From Echinometra lucunter (Eukaryota; Echinodermata; Echinoidea; Camarodonta; Echinometridae), in NCBI GenBank assembly GCA_029962745.1, contig CM057151.1:35573624-35637623 (forward strand): 64,000 bases of DNA, read 5' to 3'. Positions 34,330 through 47,053 of this stretch are shown piece by piece. The notes beneath the pieces are model-generated. The model was not told the DNA's origin, searched no databases, and worked only from the letters and a program-made list of their open reading frames with translations. The translations under genes and the position numbers were made by a program. Every line of letters starts with the position of its first letter. Position 1 is the stretch's first letter.

Positions 34330-36948
34330 CTATAGATCGGAAATTGAAGTTTGAGAGATTTAAAAATATGCAATCTGAATTCAAGGACTACTTGCAATTC
34401 GACACGCATTAGGATCAACATCGTGATAACGATCATCATCGTCAAGATAAGATCTGAAAAGGACTTGGCAGAGACAATGAACAGCTCTAGGAAAACATAG
34501 GCTAATAATCTAGGTAACGTGAATGTGTTATTGACAAAGTGACAACAAACACACTCTTCTTTTTTTTTTACTTTGCAAGCAGTTGTGTTAAAAGAATGCA
34601 GATATGAATAATCACTAACACAATAAAGACCCCCTCCCCCGTAACACACAAACCCACAAGCACCGACACTCCAGACGTTAACGTATTACAAAAAAATTAT
34701 AGCAGAAATTGTTTGGGCCATTCTCAGTCACGTGTTTGACCAAAATCCTTAAAAATAATAGATTTAAACTTAAATTGTCACTACACACTTCACAAAAAGT
34801 AACTAACCACTTTGTTTTTGGATCATAAGTCAAATATGGTGTTGATTGGTTGGAGTATTTTGAAAAAAAAAATTAATTCCAAACATTTTGACATTTCATT
34901 TGCTGAAATTGAATAGAATGTGAGTGTGATGGCGATTCATATGCAAATACCCCCAAAATAAAAGTTGCAGCAATCCCCGTTGATATGGCAGTGTCTGTTC
35001 ACAGAATGGGTTTCCGGCTATCAGCCCTGATAGCAGAGACTGGTAAATATTGCGTCATATTTACGTCTTTAAGACGTCATTCTGCAACAGCACAAGAACC
35101 TAAAACAGACAGATGAAGGTATGATGTATTTTTGTACTTTCGATGGTTTTTCAACTTAGTTTTGTCGGTAAAAGTTCGATTGCAGCATAGAAGCCGTAGT
35201 AAACGGGAGCCCTAAATCTTACCCTATTTACAAAGTCATGTTTTCACTCATTAAATTTTACGCCAAAGTACATAGTGATAATGTTTCTTGACTTCAAAGT
35301 CCTTTCTGTTGATGTTTTTACCCACTGGCGACGAATTCCTTCACATTGCTTACGGAAACCTGTGTAGGGAGTACGGCTTCTCACACAAACAGGCTTCATG
35401 AGTCAAAAGCGAGTGAATTTCGCACTCAGCTTCCAAGTTTTAAACTTTCTCTAATTCTTGTGGCATTTGAGCACCGCACAGCTGCGACCTGAACTTCCCT
35501 GATAATTTCTCACTGCAAATATTAAAATAAATCTGCATATACTGGTCAAAATAGACAAAAAATCGAACGAATGTACATAACGCGCTATTGACTCGTGTAC
35601 TATAACAGTTGGAGCGCCCACCGCAGTATGTCGAACTGTGTCGAACAGTCTGCTGCCCTCTTGCGTTGTGAAATTGGTCTATACACTCAACTGTTGCCAT
35701 TTTCCAGACAGCCAATATTCAAAAGTGGCATGATATTAAGAAAGAGTTAGACAAAGCTCTACATTTCATGATTGAGTTGTCACTCTCTTAATAAACTGTT
35801 GACAAATATGAGGTGTTATGAGGAGTACTGGTACATGTTTTAAAGCCCAGAGAGAAAAATTACTTCTTATGATAATGATCAATCACGCGTAATTCCATTT
35901 CTTTGTAAAACCTTTTATGTTTAAAACAAAATATGCACTTGATAACCATGGGAATAGTGCTCATAAGTATTTTGAAGGAAGACCAATATGTGTTCAACTG
36001 GGCGTTGGGGGGGTGGAAGAGCAGGGGGACACCCCCCATTTTTTTAAGGATGGGGGCACACAATATATGTCCCTCCCAATAAAAAATCGGAAAAACCTGA
36101 AAAAAGCAATAAGGTATGTTCCCTTCTTAGCGAATTTGGGGTAAGTGTCCGCCCCCTCAAAAAAAAAAAAAAAAACTGAACTGATGTGCAAGCTAGTAAC
36201 TAAAATTTCCCATTATAAATGAAAACAAATCTGCACTTTTTCACAGGGTATGAATAATTTTTAATGCAAATATATAGATCTTCTCTTTACCCTCGATCCC
36301 TCTTCTTCCGTGCATTTAGCAGAATACGGAGGGGAGGGGCAGGGGGACACTCCCCTTCTGTGCGTTTTTAAAACTTTTATTATTTTCATCATGCACCACA
36401 GAAATCTAGTAGGCCTAAATCATATCATTATGGATTTCTACATTACGCTATCCCTTGATTGAAGTTCTCTAGGATTCTTTAGCTCATGCTGCCTATTTTA
36501 CCTTTGTCATTTATGATACTCTTCACGGTAGTAAACATTTTTTTTAAAATTGCCCAAACCGCTAGTTTTTCTAGACACTCCACTGCCCCTATTGTAGGTC
36601 ATACTCACCAATTTTCACCATTAATCTCTTCCGCCAGGGTTATAGGCCTATTCTTCAGAAACACAATCAATGTCACGGAATTCAAGGCGTTGGCTCTGTC
36701 GTGAATGGAATAATGGGTACAACTCTCCACGTCACTGAACTTGAAGGGTCAAATTTTGTGCGAGATATCGATGCACGCGTGCACGCGCACGCCAACGTAG
36801 CGAGAACAGCAAGGTCAGCGGGAATCCCCCGTAGAATAGTCTCGGTTCAGACAACACAAAGCAAGATTAAAACTTTATTACACTAAAATTTTGATTTGCA
36901 TTCTGCTAATCAGTTTAAATCCAATGCTCGGTTCAAGTAAGGTTCGAT
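34330..36948. other. Unit 2: region upstream of copy C1 exon 1
   Basis: Near-identical to 23670-26292. No supported coding sequence. Confidence 0.45.
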
Positions 36949-37184
36949 CAGGGGCGGCGCCAGGATATTTTGTTAGGGGGGCAAGAAGACCCATAGGAGA
37001 ATCTATGGACGTTTTAAATGAACAAATAGGGATATGATAAGGTTACAAGCCCCGGGCCTCTCTTTCCATGCCCTCTTCTTTGTTCTTTCTTCGCTTTTTA
37101 CCTCTTTTTCTCCTCTCTTTTTTTGTAATCACTTGAAAAATCATAGGGAAGCATTCACCCCCTGCCCCTGTAGCGCCGCCCCTG
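36949..37184. mobile_element. hAT-type MITE, unit 2 copy
   Basis: Same ends and flanks as 26293-26528; duplicated with the unit. Confidence 0.85.
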
Positions 37185-37278
37185 GGTTCGAGTAAAGGAA
37201 ATCTGGGTCTCTAACTTCTTTTCTTAAAACTCAACTTTAGACCAAGGGGCGGGTTTAAATAGAATGCGCGCAGGCTTA

Positions 37279-37513
37279 TACACTCTTAAAAATTCCGGGT
37301 CAGATTGACCTGGAAAAGAGTCCATAGGGGCCACACTCTGTTCCGGGTCGAAAAGGGCCCGAAATATGGTCATGAAGACTTGTATCTGGGTCACATTTGA
37401 CTTTATTCCAGGTCATTTTTACCTTATTCCGGGTCATCTTGTGACCCGGAATGGAGTGTGGCCCCAACGCTCTCTTTCCTGGGTCAGTCTGACTCTGAAT
37501 TTTTAAGAGTGTA
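37279..37513. mobile_element. Tc1/mariner-like MITE, unit 2 copy
   Basis: Same element and position as 26623-26857; duplicated with the unit. Confidence 0.85.
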
Positions 37514-37589
37514 GGCTACACTTTTCTGTCAAAACTAACCAGTAACATAGGCCCGACTATTTAAGAAAAAAACACAGTTTAAAACCAAT

Positions 37590-37985
37590 CCTTCTCATTG
37601 CTTCAGCAGAATCATAAATTTGGATGGTACTCTCTGGAATTGCCGGAGAGACAAATCACTCTTCTAGGAGATACAGTGGATCACAATGTATTGAAGTGCA
37701 TTAAATTAACACTCAAAAAAATTAATTCAAAACATTATTGGAGTCGATTTCCCTTTTAAAGCGGAAATGATTAAGTTCAAAACGAAGCGATCTCTGGCCA
37801 ATGTGATACCTCAAAGAATTTCAGCTTTTCATGCACAAAGAGACTATGGGCATATAAGCATGATAGCTACTACCAAACCACCTTTTCTTCGTGTGCATTC
37901 GTTGAAGGAGTGTATTTCTTACACGTCTTAAAAGCTTCAGAAGTTAAAATTTTTTGATATATCAGCTCGAGACGAAATTATAAAC
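37590..37985 (+). pseudogene. Frameshifted version of the unit 3 129-codon frame
   Basis: It carries the same disrupting A as unit 1. See 53870-54259. Confidence 0.3.
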
Positions 37986-40900
37986 ACACGGTACACACCA
38001 CACATCTTATTCACTGTCAATGATAACACTTTACTATAAGTTTTTAAAAAATAACCCAAACAATAATGAGGAAACAAAACAAAAGGGTCAAGGGACATTT
38101 TGATTATCAAAATATTATGTCTTTATTTGATGATCTATTCTCTAACATTAATTTTGCTCAGGGCTTTGATACATCTAAGATATAAGGTTAAAGTATCAGG
38201 TTAAGATTGGGTTTTGTGTTGTATGGGTTGAGTATAATGTCAGATTTAGGGCTAAAGTTAAGAACTCATGTGTGATTAAAGTTGACTATGAAGCAACTTT
38301 TGTCAGGGCATGCCTCCTCCCACCCCCCTCCCCTTTCCAGGACCATAAAAGAAAAGGTTAATGAAAGAAAAGCGAAAAAGAATGAAAAGAAGAGAAAGAG
38401 AGAAAACATAAAGGAAAGATTTTACCTTGCTACTTTTGTCATATTGATTCAATAGGCATTATCAATTGTACATTGTATGCCGTCAAGCCTTTTATTTATG
38501 TCGAACGCTTATATAATAGGCCTATTGTTTTTCGTCATTGTTTTCGTCTCTCTACACCAAATGTAAACAATCTATATAATTTTTTTAAAAACCGCTGTCT
38601 CTATAAAGTCATTCTAGAAAAATTGCGCTTCAGTTCATCTTTTATTCTTTCATGATATCTAAATAGCTTGATTTTCACAGTATCCTCTCCAAGGTTCTGA
38701 TATAACCCTTTTGAAAGAATATTTTTTGGACACGATTTTCTTCATTGGGTTGCAAATTTACTCCCAGATAGAAACCAGCCCCATCGCTATAGGTTTTATC
38801 GTTATTATTTATTTTTTGTAATTTGTGCTTTATTGATCCTTTGCATTTCAAAAGAACATAACATCAACACTACATTAGGCATAAGCTATCCTATAAGCTT
38901 GATACAATATCATAAAAAGACTTACAAAACTGAAGGAAGAGGAGATGAAGATGAGAGATATCTTACCAGATATAGCTACCATCATTCGGGGAGAGTGAGG
39001 GGCGTCACTATGCCAGCAATATTCCAAGCTAAAGCTTCCGAAGGGAATTTTGCAAAAATTTTATTATAATTATTTAGTTAAGGTTAACTTGAAAGCCGCC
39101 AAATGCATTGTCTGTATGTTGATTTAATGCTACCTAACCAAATAAGAGAACTTAGAAAGAGAAGATCTTAATCAATTAAGGAAACCCTGGATACAAGTCA
39201 ATTTTAATGAAAAGAGGGGATAAAGAGAAGCAATTCAAAAAAGTTAGATCAAAATCGGTTACCAAATGAGAAAGTTATGAAATTTTTAAGAGTTTTGATT
39301 AACTTTCTGTGGCAATCCTATACAAATTGGCAATATTACTTCAAAATGGCAGGTTTTTGTGGACAACTCATGGAGTTAAATCCGGAGACGTATGTAACTC
39401 TATGGGACAACTCTACATATTTTCTATGTTCACAAAATTTCAGACTTTATCCAAATGATCTCTCAAATTGCTGCTTGTCTCCTCTTAGCTCAAGATATAT
39501 CGTGGGAAAATGTATTTGACACTACATAATGGTTGAGTTCACAAGAGACAAGTTGCACCGTGGGGAAATAATGGAGAAAATCTGAAATTTTGTGTACAAA
39601 ACATAATGTAACAAAGTACACAGCACTGACGATCGATATTGACTGATTGATTTTTATTCACAGCAAACAAAACTAAAACATATTATATAATATGTTGAAG
39701 AAATACAAAGTGTTGATAAATGGGATAAGAAAATAGCTCCAGTGCTGGTCCCTCTCAAACACTATTAAAGTAGGTGTCCAACTGAAATATATGACAATAT
39801 TTACATCTAGAATACAGTGGGCTATATACAGAGCAATATCAGTATTTTCAGTCGTACAGTTAACATGGTTAATGACATTCATAGACAGATGAATACAATT
39901 ATAGCCAATGATTGCACTTTTATCTCATTCGCAGAACCTGACCTTTGGATATTCTATCCAGTCCCTTCGTTTTATCAGCTACTTAAAGACGCTAGGTCGT
40001 GGGCTTTCATGGGGAATGGATCATAATTTGCTGACACCAGAGTTTGTGAAAAATACCTGTAATATAGCTGCATTTCTGGAGCACAGCAACACAAGCTGTC
40101 CCACCACAAACATTCTTCGGCCTGCTTCGGGCACTCTCGGGCCAGGGAAAGTGAGATAATGACTTTGCCATATGGGGAAAGGGTGAAGTATGCAGGCCAT
40201 TACATAAGGTCTGTTGGTCATAAAACTCACAGTGATGGACAACACCTGTTACTGGGTAAGCACCCATGGTGTCAAATTCCCAATGAAAGCCCACGACCTA
40301 TTGTCTTTAAGAATGAATTCAGAATATATTTTAATAATATACGTTATTACATAATCATGACTCTGTAATGTTAGATATATACTGCCCATATTGGACCACG
40401 ACTGTGCTCTTAAGACTATTAAAGGCAGTTGAATCTTGCGTCATATCATTTGCCTAAATGTATGTAAATCCAGTATTTCCAGTTTTTCATAGAAAAAATG
40501 GCATATTCTCATGATTTCTCGCTAGTTTTCCTGATGCTTGTACACTTCATTTAGTAAAATGAAACCTTGTTCAGATGAAAGAAATGAAGAAAAATATTAA
40601 CGTTAATGACAAATACAAAGTATACACTCCTATATCGGATGTTTTTGAAAATGCAACGAGACTTTATATGATCATATCTTTAAATGTACACAAAACTTTG
40701 TACAAGCCTTCAAATTGATTAAAGTTCAGCAATAAATGCCAAACACTGATTTTATGATATTCTGATAAAGGATATCAATATGAACATTTGCCAACATACC
40801 CTTAAGGTTTCTTGATATAATTTGAATTCATTTTTGATGGCCACTATGCATCCATAAAAAGAGTTGCTGAAGACACTAAATCACTTTAGTGTTATATGTA

Positions 40901-42521
40901 GAAGAGATATTTTTTGATCCTTAATACCCCATTGCAACTAGAATGGAGGTTAATTTGAGAGCTTACCACTCAAATTACTATGTACACATAAGCATATCAT
41001 GAACTAATGCTGTTCAAACTGAAATATTTCTAACATCTGAAAAAATACTTTATTTAAGAAAAACAAAAAAAAAAAGATAACTTTGTAGTTTTCATTTGGA
41101 TCACCGTAAAATTCAAAAGAAATTTAGGCGGTGTTACTGAAATATCATCCACGACCTTTTCATTGAGGATGGTTTTATACTTTTTATAAAGATGTTGGCC
41201 AATCAAACTCTTGTTTATTTTCTTCAAGACATTATACATGCCATTTCTTCTTGAAAATCTAAGCCCTTACAGTTACAAAAATAAAGTTTTATTTCACGTT
41301 AACATTCATGATGCTTTCCATGGAGTTTCAAAATCTCACCAAATCTTAGCATGTTATAATCTCTGAAATAATATGAGAAAGAAAAAATAGTAAGTCATTT
41401 ACAGTATAAACTTTTAGACAAATATTGAGGTTGGTGGCGTGATTAAAATAATTCAAATCATGCATGTGCAGAATTAGGCATTTCCACCTCTTCTATGTCT
41501 TTGCTGATTTACTAACAAGAAAGCTCTGATAAGACTGCAGTGAAGTTACAACTATCCCGGCTATCGATGATATCAAACAAACATACTTAAATAACGAGTG
41601 CTCTCGCACAGACATGCAAGAGCAAATACGTGTGTATTATATCTCGCTGGGGCGACAAACCTCGTATCTCAAAAATGTTGAATGTTCAGGAGTAAAAAAA
41701 AAAAAAAAAAAAAACCTGGCTTCCTTATAATATTATAGCACTAGCGCCTAAGGAGGCGGTCAAGTTTCGCTTGTAGCCTAATCTTTGCAGATGGACACAT
41801 GAGCGTTTGAAAGTATATTTAAGTGTTCCTAGCTATAACATTATGAAAAGAAATAAATTTCACCAAAACTGAGATACAAGGTGTTGTCACCCCTATATAG
41901 GTAGGTAAAAATTGCACCTACATTATCGAGAATACTGTTTCAAAATCATATAAACTCTTATAAAATTTAATCCTTCTAGATTAAAGTTTCACAGAATTTG
42001 ATAACGAACATCGAATTTTACAGTCTCACGATGATATTAAACTGCTATTTCACATATCCTACATATATCACCCTCAATTACCAGGACTTGATTGCAATTA
42101 GAAAAGCAAGTTCTATTGCATCTAATCCAAATTACAGGAAACACCATTCTGAGGCGTGTAACACTAACTGATTAATGGAGGTGATGGGATTTTCACACAA
42201 CCGGGGGTGTGGGGGCCTTTAATGTATTTGTGCAGCTTCAAGTACCTTACGTTGCATGGGTATCTCCCGTAGCCCTTTAAGGGGGGCAGTTGGTAGGTGC
42301 ATGGTTGGACGTTGCTTAAAATACGGAAAACTACAAACACAGGGGCAAATGACAACCGAAAAACAACAGAAGAAAGAGTCAGCACAATATCAGACTTCGG
42401 AAATATGTTTGAGGAATTCATTTGGCGTTCTCTTAACAATCATCATGGCAGCTGAAAGTTAGGCCTACTATTTTTCTTCCAATGAACTTTCTTAGCCACT
42501 GATTTAAAAACTGAACACAAG
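37986..42521. other. Unit 2: long intergenic stretch downstream of copy C2
   Basis: Near-identical to 27330-31870. No supported gene. Confidence 0.45.
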
Positions 42522-43411
42522 TTAGGCACCCTTTCGAAAGATATGCAACCAAAAGCGATGTGGTACACTCCACCAAGGTGCCTTAGACCAGTGAATAACA
42601 TTACCATCTGAAGCCGTCCTGATTTCTTGTATTTGGTCGTCGGGGGCGTTGGCTGTAGTACACTTTGCCGAGGAAGGGTATAATGACAAAAGTTGCTGCT
42701 GCTGCTACCAAGTATTTGCCAACACTGTAGAAAAATCTCCATACCAGGGAGACGGCAAACCAATTAGAATTGAAAACAAATCGAAAAGGAATGAAACATA
42801 TCCAGTAAACTAGTCCGGAGAGACCATTCGAGGAATTTGGGAATTCTAGGGTCTTGTAGATGACATCCTCTTTGAATGAAGTCCAAACAGCATGACTGGC
42901 GTCGTTGGGACTTGTCAAAGACAGAACCATAGCCATCATGTTTTTCGAGACCTCGAAAGGAAAGCTAATAAGACTAACGACAGAGCCCACAATTCCACGA
43001 GAAGCTTGGGTTCTTGGGGCAGCATGAATCGGGGTAGTGTCCCCTCCAGAAGCAAATGCATCTTTAACAGCCCTACCAAATCTTAACACTACGTAAGATA
43101 TGCCAGCTATTGCAAACAACAGACCTATGTTCGATTTTGAATCATGCGGCGACCCGCTGTGGGATTCCGGCTGAACTTGACACTGGAGCAGAAAGTCCTC
43201 AAGCTGCGTCCAGTCTTCTTCGTCCATGTCCACCTGGTTGTCAAGTCTCCCGCAGATCATAGCCAGACTGGAGCAATTGAAGGTTGTGGGTTGTTCGTAC
43301 CGGAAGTTGTCCATGTTGGTTCTTTGATCCTGGCATGGTCTCCAGATGAAGAGCCAGCTCGTCCCATGGGCCAGGAAAAGTCATGCGCAATGACGCAGAC
43401 ATTGCCTTTTC
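42522..43411 (-). pseudogene. Copy C2, exon 2 with two opposite single-base indels
   Basis: It is homologous over its whole length to C1 exon 2, with the same total of 890 nt, but with two frame breaks. One T is missing near 43320 (GGTTCTTTG against GGTTTCTTTG in C1), just after ARIKE. One G is gained near 42643 (CGGGGGCG against CGGGGCG), just before the C-terminal tail. As written, most of the exon is out of frame with its start and the last about 40 residues are replaced by RRPNTRNQDGFRW. Both changes are in homopolymers, so they could be assembly errors and the gene could be intact. Splice acceptor and stop positions are conserved. Confidence 0.7.
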
Positions 43412-44031
43412 CTACATCAGTCAATAAAAATACAATTTAGGAAAAGTATTCATTTTTTAAAATGTCTTTCGAAAGCAATTTTCTCATAAGACATGTAATA
43501 TTTTTAAAAAGCAGACACATAATTGTCCCCTACTACTTCTTATTTTATTCAATTTGTTTAATTATATTTTTCACATTGACATGTACTACACATATCAACA
43601 TCCTCAATCCAGTATTATGTTGTGAAAATGACCCCAACCTTTTTTTCAGACACAAAAGAGATATTGTATCACTTTATCGTCGGTCTGCAGTAAACATAGT
43701 ATTAAACATTCACGAACATAGTGGTTGATTAAGAGTAGTCCACATCCTAGCGCATTACTGCCAAGGCAGGACATACAGAAAATATTTACAAAAAAGAGAA
43801 ACAACTCATAATTACGTCATAGGTCATGATTTGCAAAACTGATCTTTCAGTTATTATCCTCTACAGTATAATCACGCGCGTGGAGTGTACAAATCAACTG
43901 AAATATATACTGTCACAAAATATTATCATCAACATTGATGTTATTATCTTTATTACCATCATTATTATTGTTATCATTGATATTATTATTATTATCATTA
44001 TTATTATACTATTATTTAAAAACATATTATA

Positions 44032-44657
44032 GGATTTCCCGGCCAAATTCGCAAATTTGTGATTCAAATTCATTTTCTTTGTATTCAAATTCGCCCAAAT
44101 TGATTTTGCCATGCAAATTATCCGTCAATTCATATCCATCAAAGCAGTTTTAAAATTTACAAACCTCTTGAGACCATCAGTAGATGAATGTTGTGTTATT
44201 TTATTTATTTATTGTTTGCTTTTGTTTTATTTACAATTGAATCTAAATGTCCATGGTTATGAAATGAAAAAGAACAGGACATTAAAGACCCGAATAGGAA
44301 TTGATGAGCGATAAAAATGTGTAAACAATCATTTTATATCAACCCTCGAATCTAAGTGCTCAAAGTGCTAATTTGAATGCTAAAAATGAATTAGAATGCT
44401 GGAATGACAACGTCGCGAGGTCAGCAATTAGTGTTGCGCAAAATTGAAAGACAAGATCAGTGAAGATTGTGAAAGAAGCTGCTTTTTCATAAATTTGAAT
44501 GAGAAATAAATGTAGATTCGAAAGAGAATTTATAGATTTGAAAGCTAGTAATACGGATTCGATCCCGAGATACACCTGACAACAGTAAAATCGTTGAATT
44601 TGAATGCAAAATAAATTAATTTGAATGACAAACTTGCGAATTTTGCCGGGAATCCCC
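44032..44657. mobile_element. TIR element in the C2 intron
   Basis: Same element and position as 33382-34005, duplicated with the unit. A few single-base indels distinguish the two. Confidence 0.75.
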
Positions 44658-44698
44658 GAGCAAATGTCAACAAAAATATATCAATTTTCTGTTTATAC

Positions 44699-44981
44699 CA
44701 AAAACTTGTCTGACACGAGGCAGAAAGACATCATAAAGAGCATTCATGACATCAGTGATGGCAAAGCGACGATTGTTGATAGAATGACAGATAATCACAC
44801 CATCAAGTCCTTCACTTGAAAGACGAAAACTATCCAGGTCATTGTATGGCAGTTCTATGAATCGGACTTTTACATTGGCAAGTCTTGAAACCTTAGCAAT
44901 GAAAGCCTTGATGTTAGACCTCAATGCTGATGTACATATTCCTATCGTAACCGGTCTCTCCATGGGGGATGACTTCTCAAT
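44699..44981 (-). CDS. Copy C2, exon 1 of the unrecognised family
   Basis: An intact 283-nt exon with the same boundaries as C1. The first ATG is at 44963. At the residues where C1 differs from copy B it keeps the B-like bases (CHSINNRR, NIKAF). The encoded half-domain is complete. Whether it makes a full protein depends on the two indels recorded in exon 2. Confidence 0.7.
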
Positions 44982-45699
44982 CTATAGATAGGAAATTAAA
45001 GTTTGAGAGATTTAAAAATATGCAATCTGAATTCAAGGACTACTCGCAATTCGACACGCATTAGGATCAACATCGTGATAACGATCATCATCGTCAAGAT
45101 AAGATCTGAAAAGGACTTGGCAGAGACAATGAACAGCTCTAGGAAAACATAGGCTAATAATCTAGGTAACGTGAATGTGTTACTGACAAAGTGACAACAA
45201 ACACACTCTTTTTTTTTTTTACTTTGCAAGCAGTTGTGTTAAAAGAATGCAGATTTGAATAATCACTAACACAATAAAAACTCCCTCCCCCGTAACACAC
45301 AAACCCACACGCACCGAAACTCCACGCGTTAACGTATTAAAAAAAAAATATGGCAGAAATTGTTTGGGCCATTCTCAGTCACGCGTTTGACCAAAATCCT
45401 TAAAATTAATAGATTTAAACTTAAATCGTCACTACACACTTTACAAAAAGTAACTAACCACTTTGTCTTTGGATCATAAGTCAAATATGGTGTTGATTGG
45501 TTGGTGTATTTTGAAAAAAAAAATTGATTCCAAACATTTTGACATTTCATTTGCTGAAATTGAATAGAATGTGAGTGTAATGGCGATTCATATGCAAATA
45601 CCCCCAAAATAAAAGTTGCAGCAATCCCCGTTGATATGGCAGTGTCTATTCACAGAATGGATTTCCGGCTATCAGCCCTGATAGCAGAGACTGGTAAGT

Positions 45700-45930
45700 A
45701 TTGCGTCATATTTACGTCTTTAAGACGTCATCCTGCAACAGCACAAGACCTAAAATAAGACGTCATATCTTTACGTCAAGTTTACGTCATACTGGTCAAA
45801 AAGAGACGTCTTTAAGACGTCTTTACGACCCACAGGATGCTCTCAGACTGGGAAAATCACGTCATATTTACGTCTTTTACGTCATTAAATTACCAAAAGA
45901 AGACGTCAAAAAGACGTCTTAAAGACGTCA
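45700..45930. repeat. Cluster of GACGTC / TACGTC motifs
   Basis: About 230 bp contain at least seven perfect GACGTC palindromes and several TTTACGTC motifs, in both orientations, often as TTTAAGACGTC or AGACGTCTTTAAGACGTC. The core ACGTC also forms CRE-like TGACGTCA-type half-sites. Units 1 and 2 keep only the first one or two motifs. Confidence 0.85.
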
Positions 45931-46237
45931 AAGCTGGTTTAAAAAACATTTTAAATATATACATTATGACGTTCTCTCTTTGTTAATGTTTCGGCCTAAT
46001 CAGTCATCCTATACCTTACTACTGATGCTCTTTATCGACATTACTATAGTGTAGTACTTAAGAACAGTTAGAAATTACAACTTTATTATGTATTTCTGAA
46101 ATAACCTGCCCATGACAATCACTGAATTGTGTACATTATAATAATCATTGGAAGTACATTTTCATTAAATCAGCTTCATCTCTTTGTTTCGGATAATAAG
46201 GAATAAACACAAACACAGAGATGGTCTATAAAATCAA

Positions 46238-46423
46238 TGACCGTCAAATCATGTGCCGATCAAAGTCATTCCAAATGCATGAGGCAATGGATGCCGGCAA
46301 GATGCCATCTCTCATTTTCAGACAACCTATAGGCATCCTTTTGGGCGCTGACACTTTCCTTGCCGGACATCCATTGCCTCTTGCATTTTGAATGACTTTG
46401 ATGGGCACATGTTTTGACTGTCA
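46238..46423. mobile_element. Hairpin MITE with about 65-bp arms
   Basis: TGACCGTCAAATCATGTGCC...CAATGGATGCCGGCAAG is inverted as CTTGCCGGACATCCATTGCC...GGGCACATGTTTTGACTGTCA. Only about 55 bp separate the arms. No coding sequence. Confidence 0.8.
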
Positions 46424-46468
46424 TAAGACCACCTCCGTGTGTTTGTTTATACCCTATTGTCCAAAAAC

Positions 46469-46790
46469 AAATAATAATGATAATAGTAATAAAAAAATAA
46501 TAACAATAATAATAATAATGATAATAATAATAACGATAATGATAATAATAATAGTAATAATAATAATGATAATATGATAATAATAATAGTAATAATAATA
46601 ATGATAATAATAATAATAATAATAATGATAATAATAATAATAATGATAATAATAATAGTAATAATAATAATCATGATAATGATAATAATAATAATAATGA
46701 TAATAATGATAATAATAATGATAATAATAGTAATAATGTGATTTATAATGCGCCAATCCACTCAGTAGAGTACTCTAGGCGTAGAGATGA
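46469..46790 (-). mobile_element. LINE/SINE 3' end with an expanded (ATT)n-type tail, minus strand
   Basis: On the minus strand, CCTAGAGTACTCTACTGAGTG...GATTGGCGCATTATAAATCAC is followed by about 270 bp of ATT/ATC trinucleotides. It resembles the LINE 3' end at 20480-20760 (CTCTACAGGATTTGGCGCAATATAAATCAT plus ATT tail). Repetitive Ile/Tyr/His frames here are artefacts. Confidence 0.6.
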
Positions 46791-47053
46791 AGTTGACAGC
46801 CAGAAATCCATTCTGTAAATAGACACTGCCATGTGAACAGGGATTGCTGCAACTTTTATTTTGGGGGTATTTGCATATGAATCGCTGTTGTGCTCTTTGA
46901 CTCGATTTCAACAAATGAAGTGTCGAAATGTTTGGAATTGAATTTTTCTTTCAAATTCTGCTAAAAGTTGTCCGATACAGCATACCATATTGAGTTATGA
47001 TCCAAAGACAATGTGGTTATTTACTTTTTGTGAGGTGTGTATTTCTCTCGCAG

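Larger units (their letters stand above)
34022..44673. repeat. Duplication unit 2 (about 10.65 kb)
   Basis: It is the second near-identical unit, from the C1 exon 1 donor region to the C2 exon 1 donor region. It carries the same internal order as unit 1: hAT MITE, TA-bordered MITE, long intergenic stretch, exon 2 and intron with TIR element. Confidence 0.9.
45430..47053. mobile_element. Fold-back element with about 240-bp inverted arms
   Basis: The left arm (about 45430-45670, with CGATTCATATGCAAATACCC and AAAATAAAAGTTGCAGCAAT) is inverted in the right arm (about 46798-47053, with ATTGCTGCAACTTTTATTTT and GGGTATTTGCATATGAATCG). The arms have diverged with small indels. The core contains the GACGTC-rich region, a hairpin MITE and a trinucleotide array. 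Units 1 and 2 retain only the left arm. Confidence 0.7.

Noticed and set aside
46447..46761. Open frames of about 100 residues rich in Ile or Tyr/His
   Set aside because: Trinucleotide repeat artefacts.
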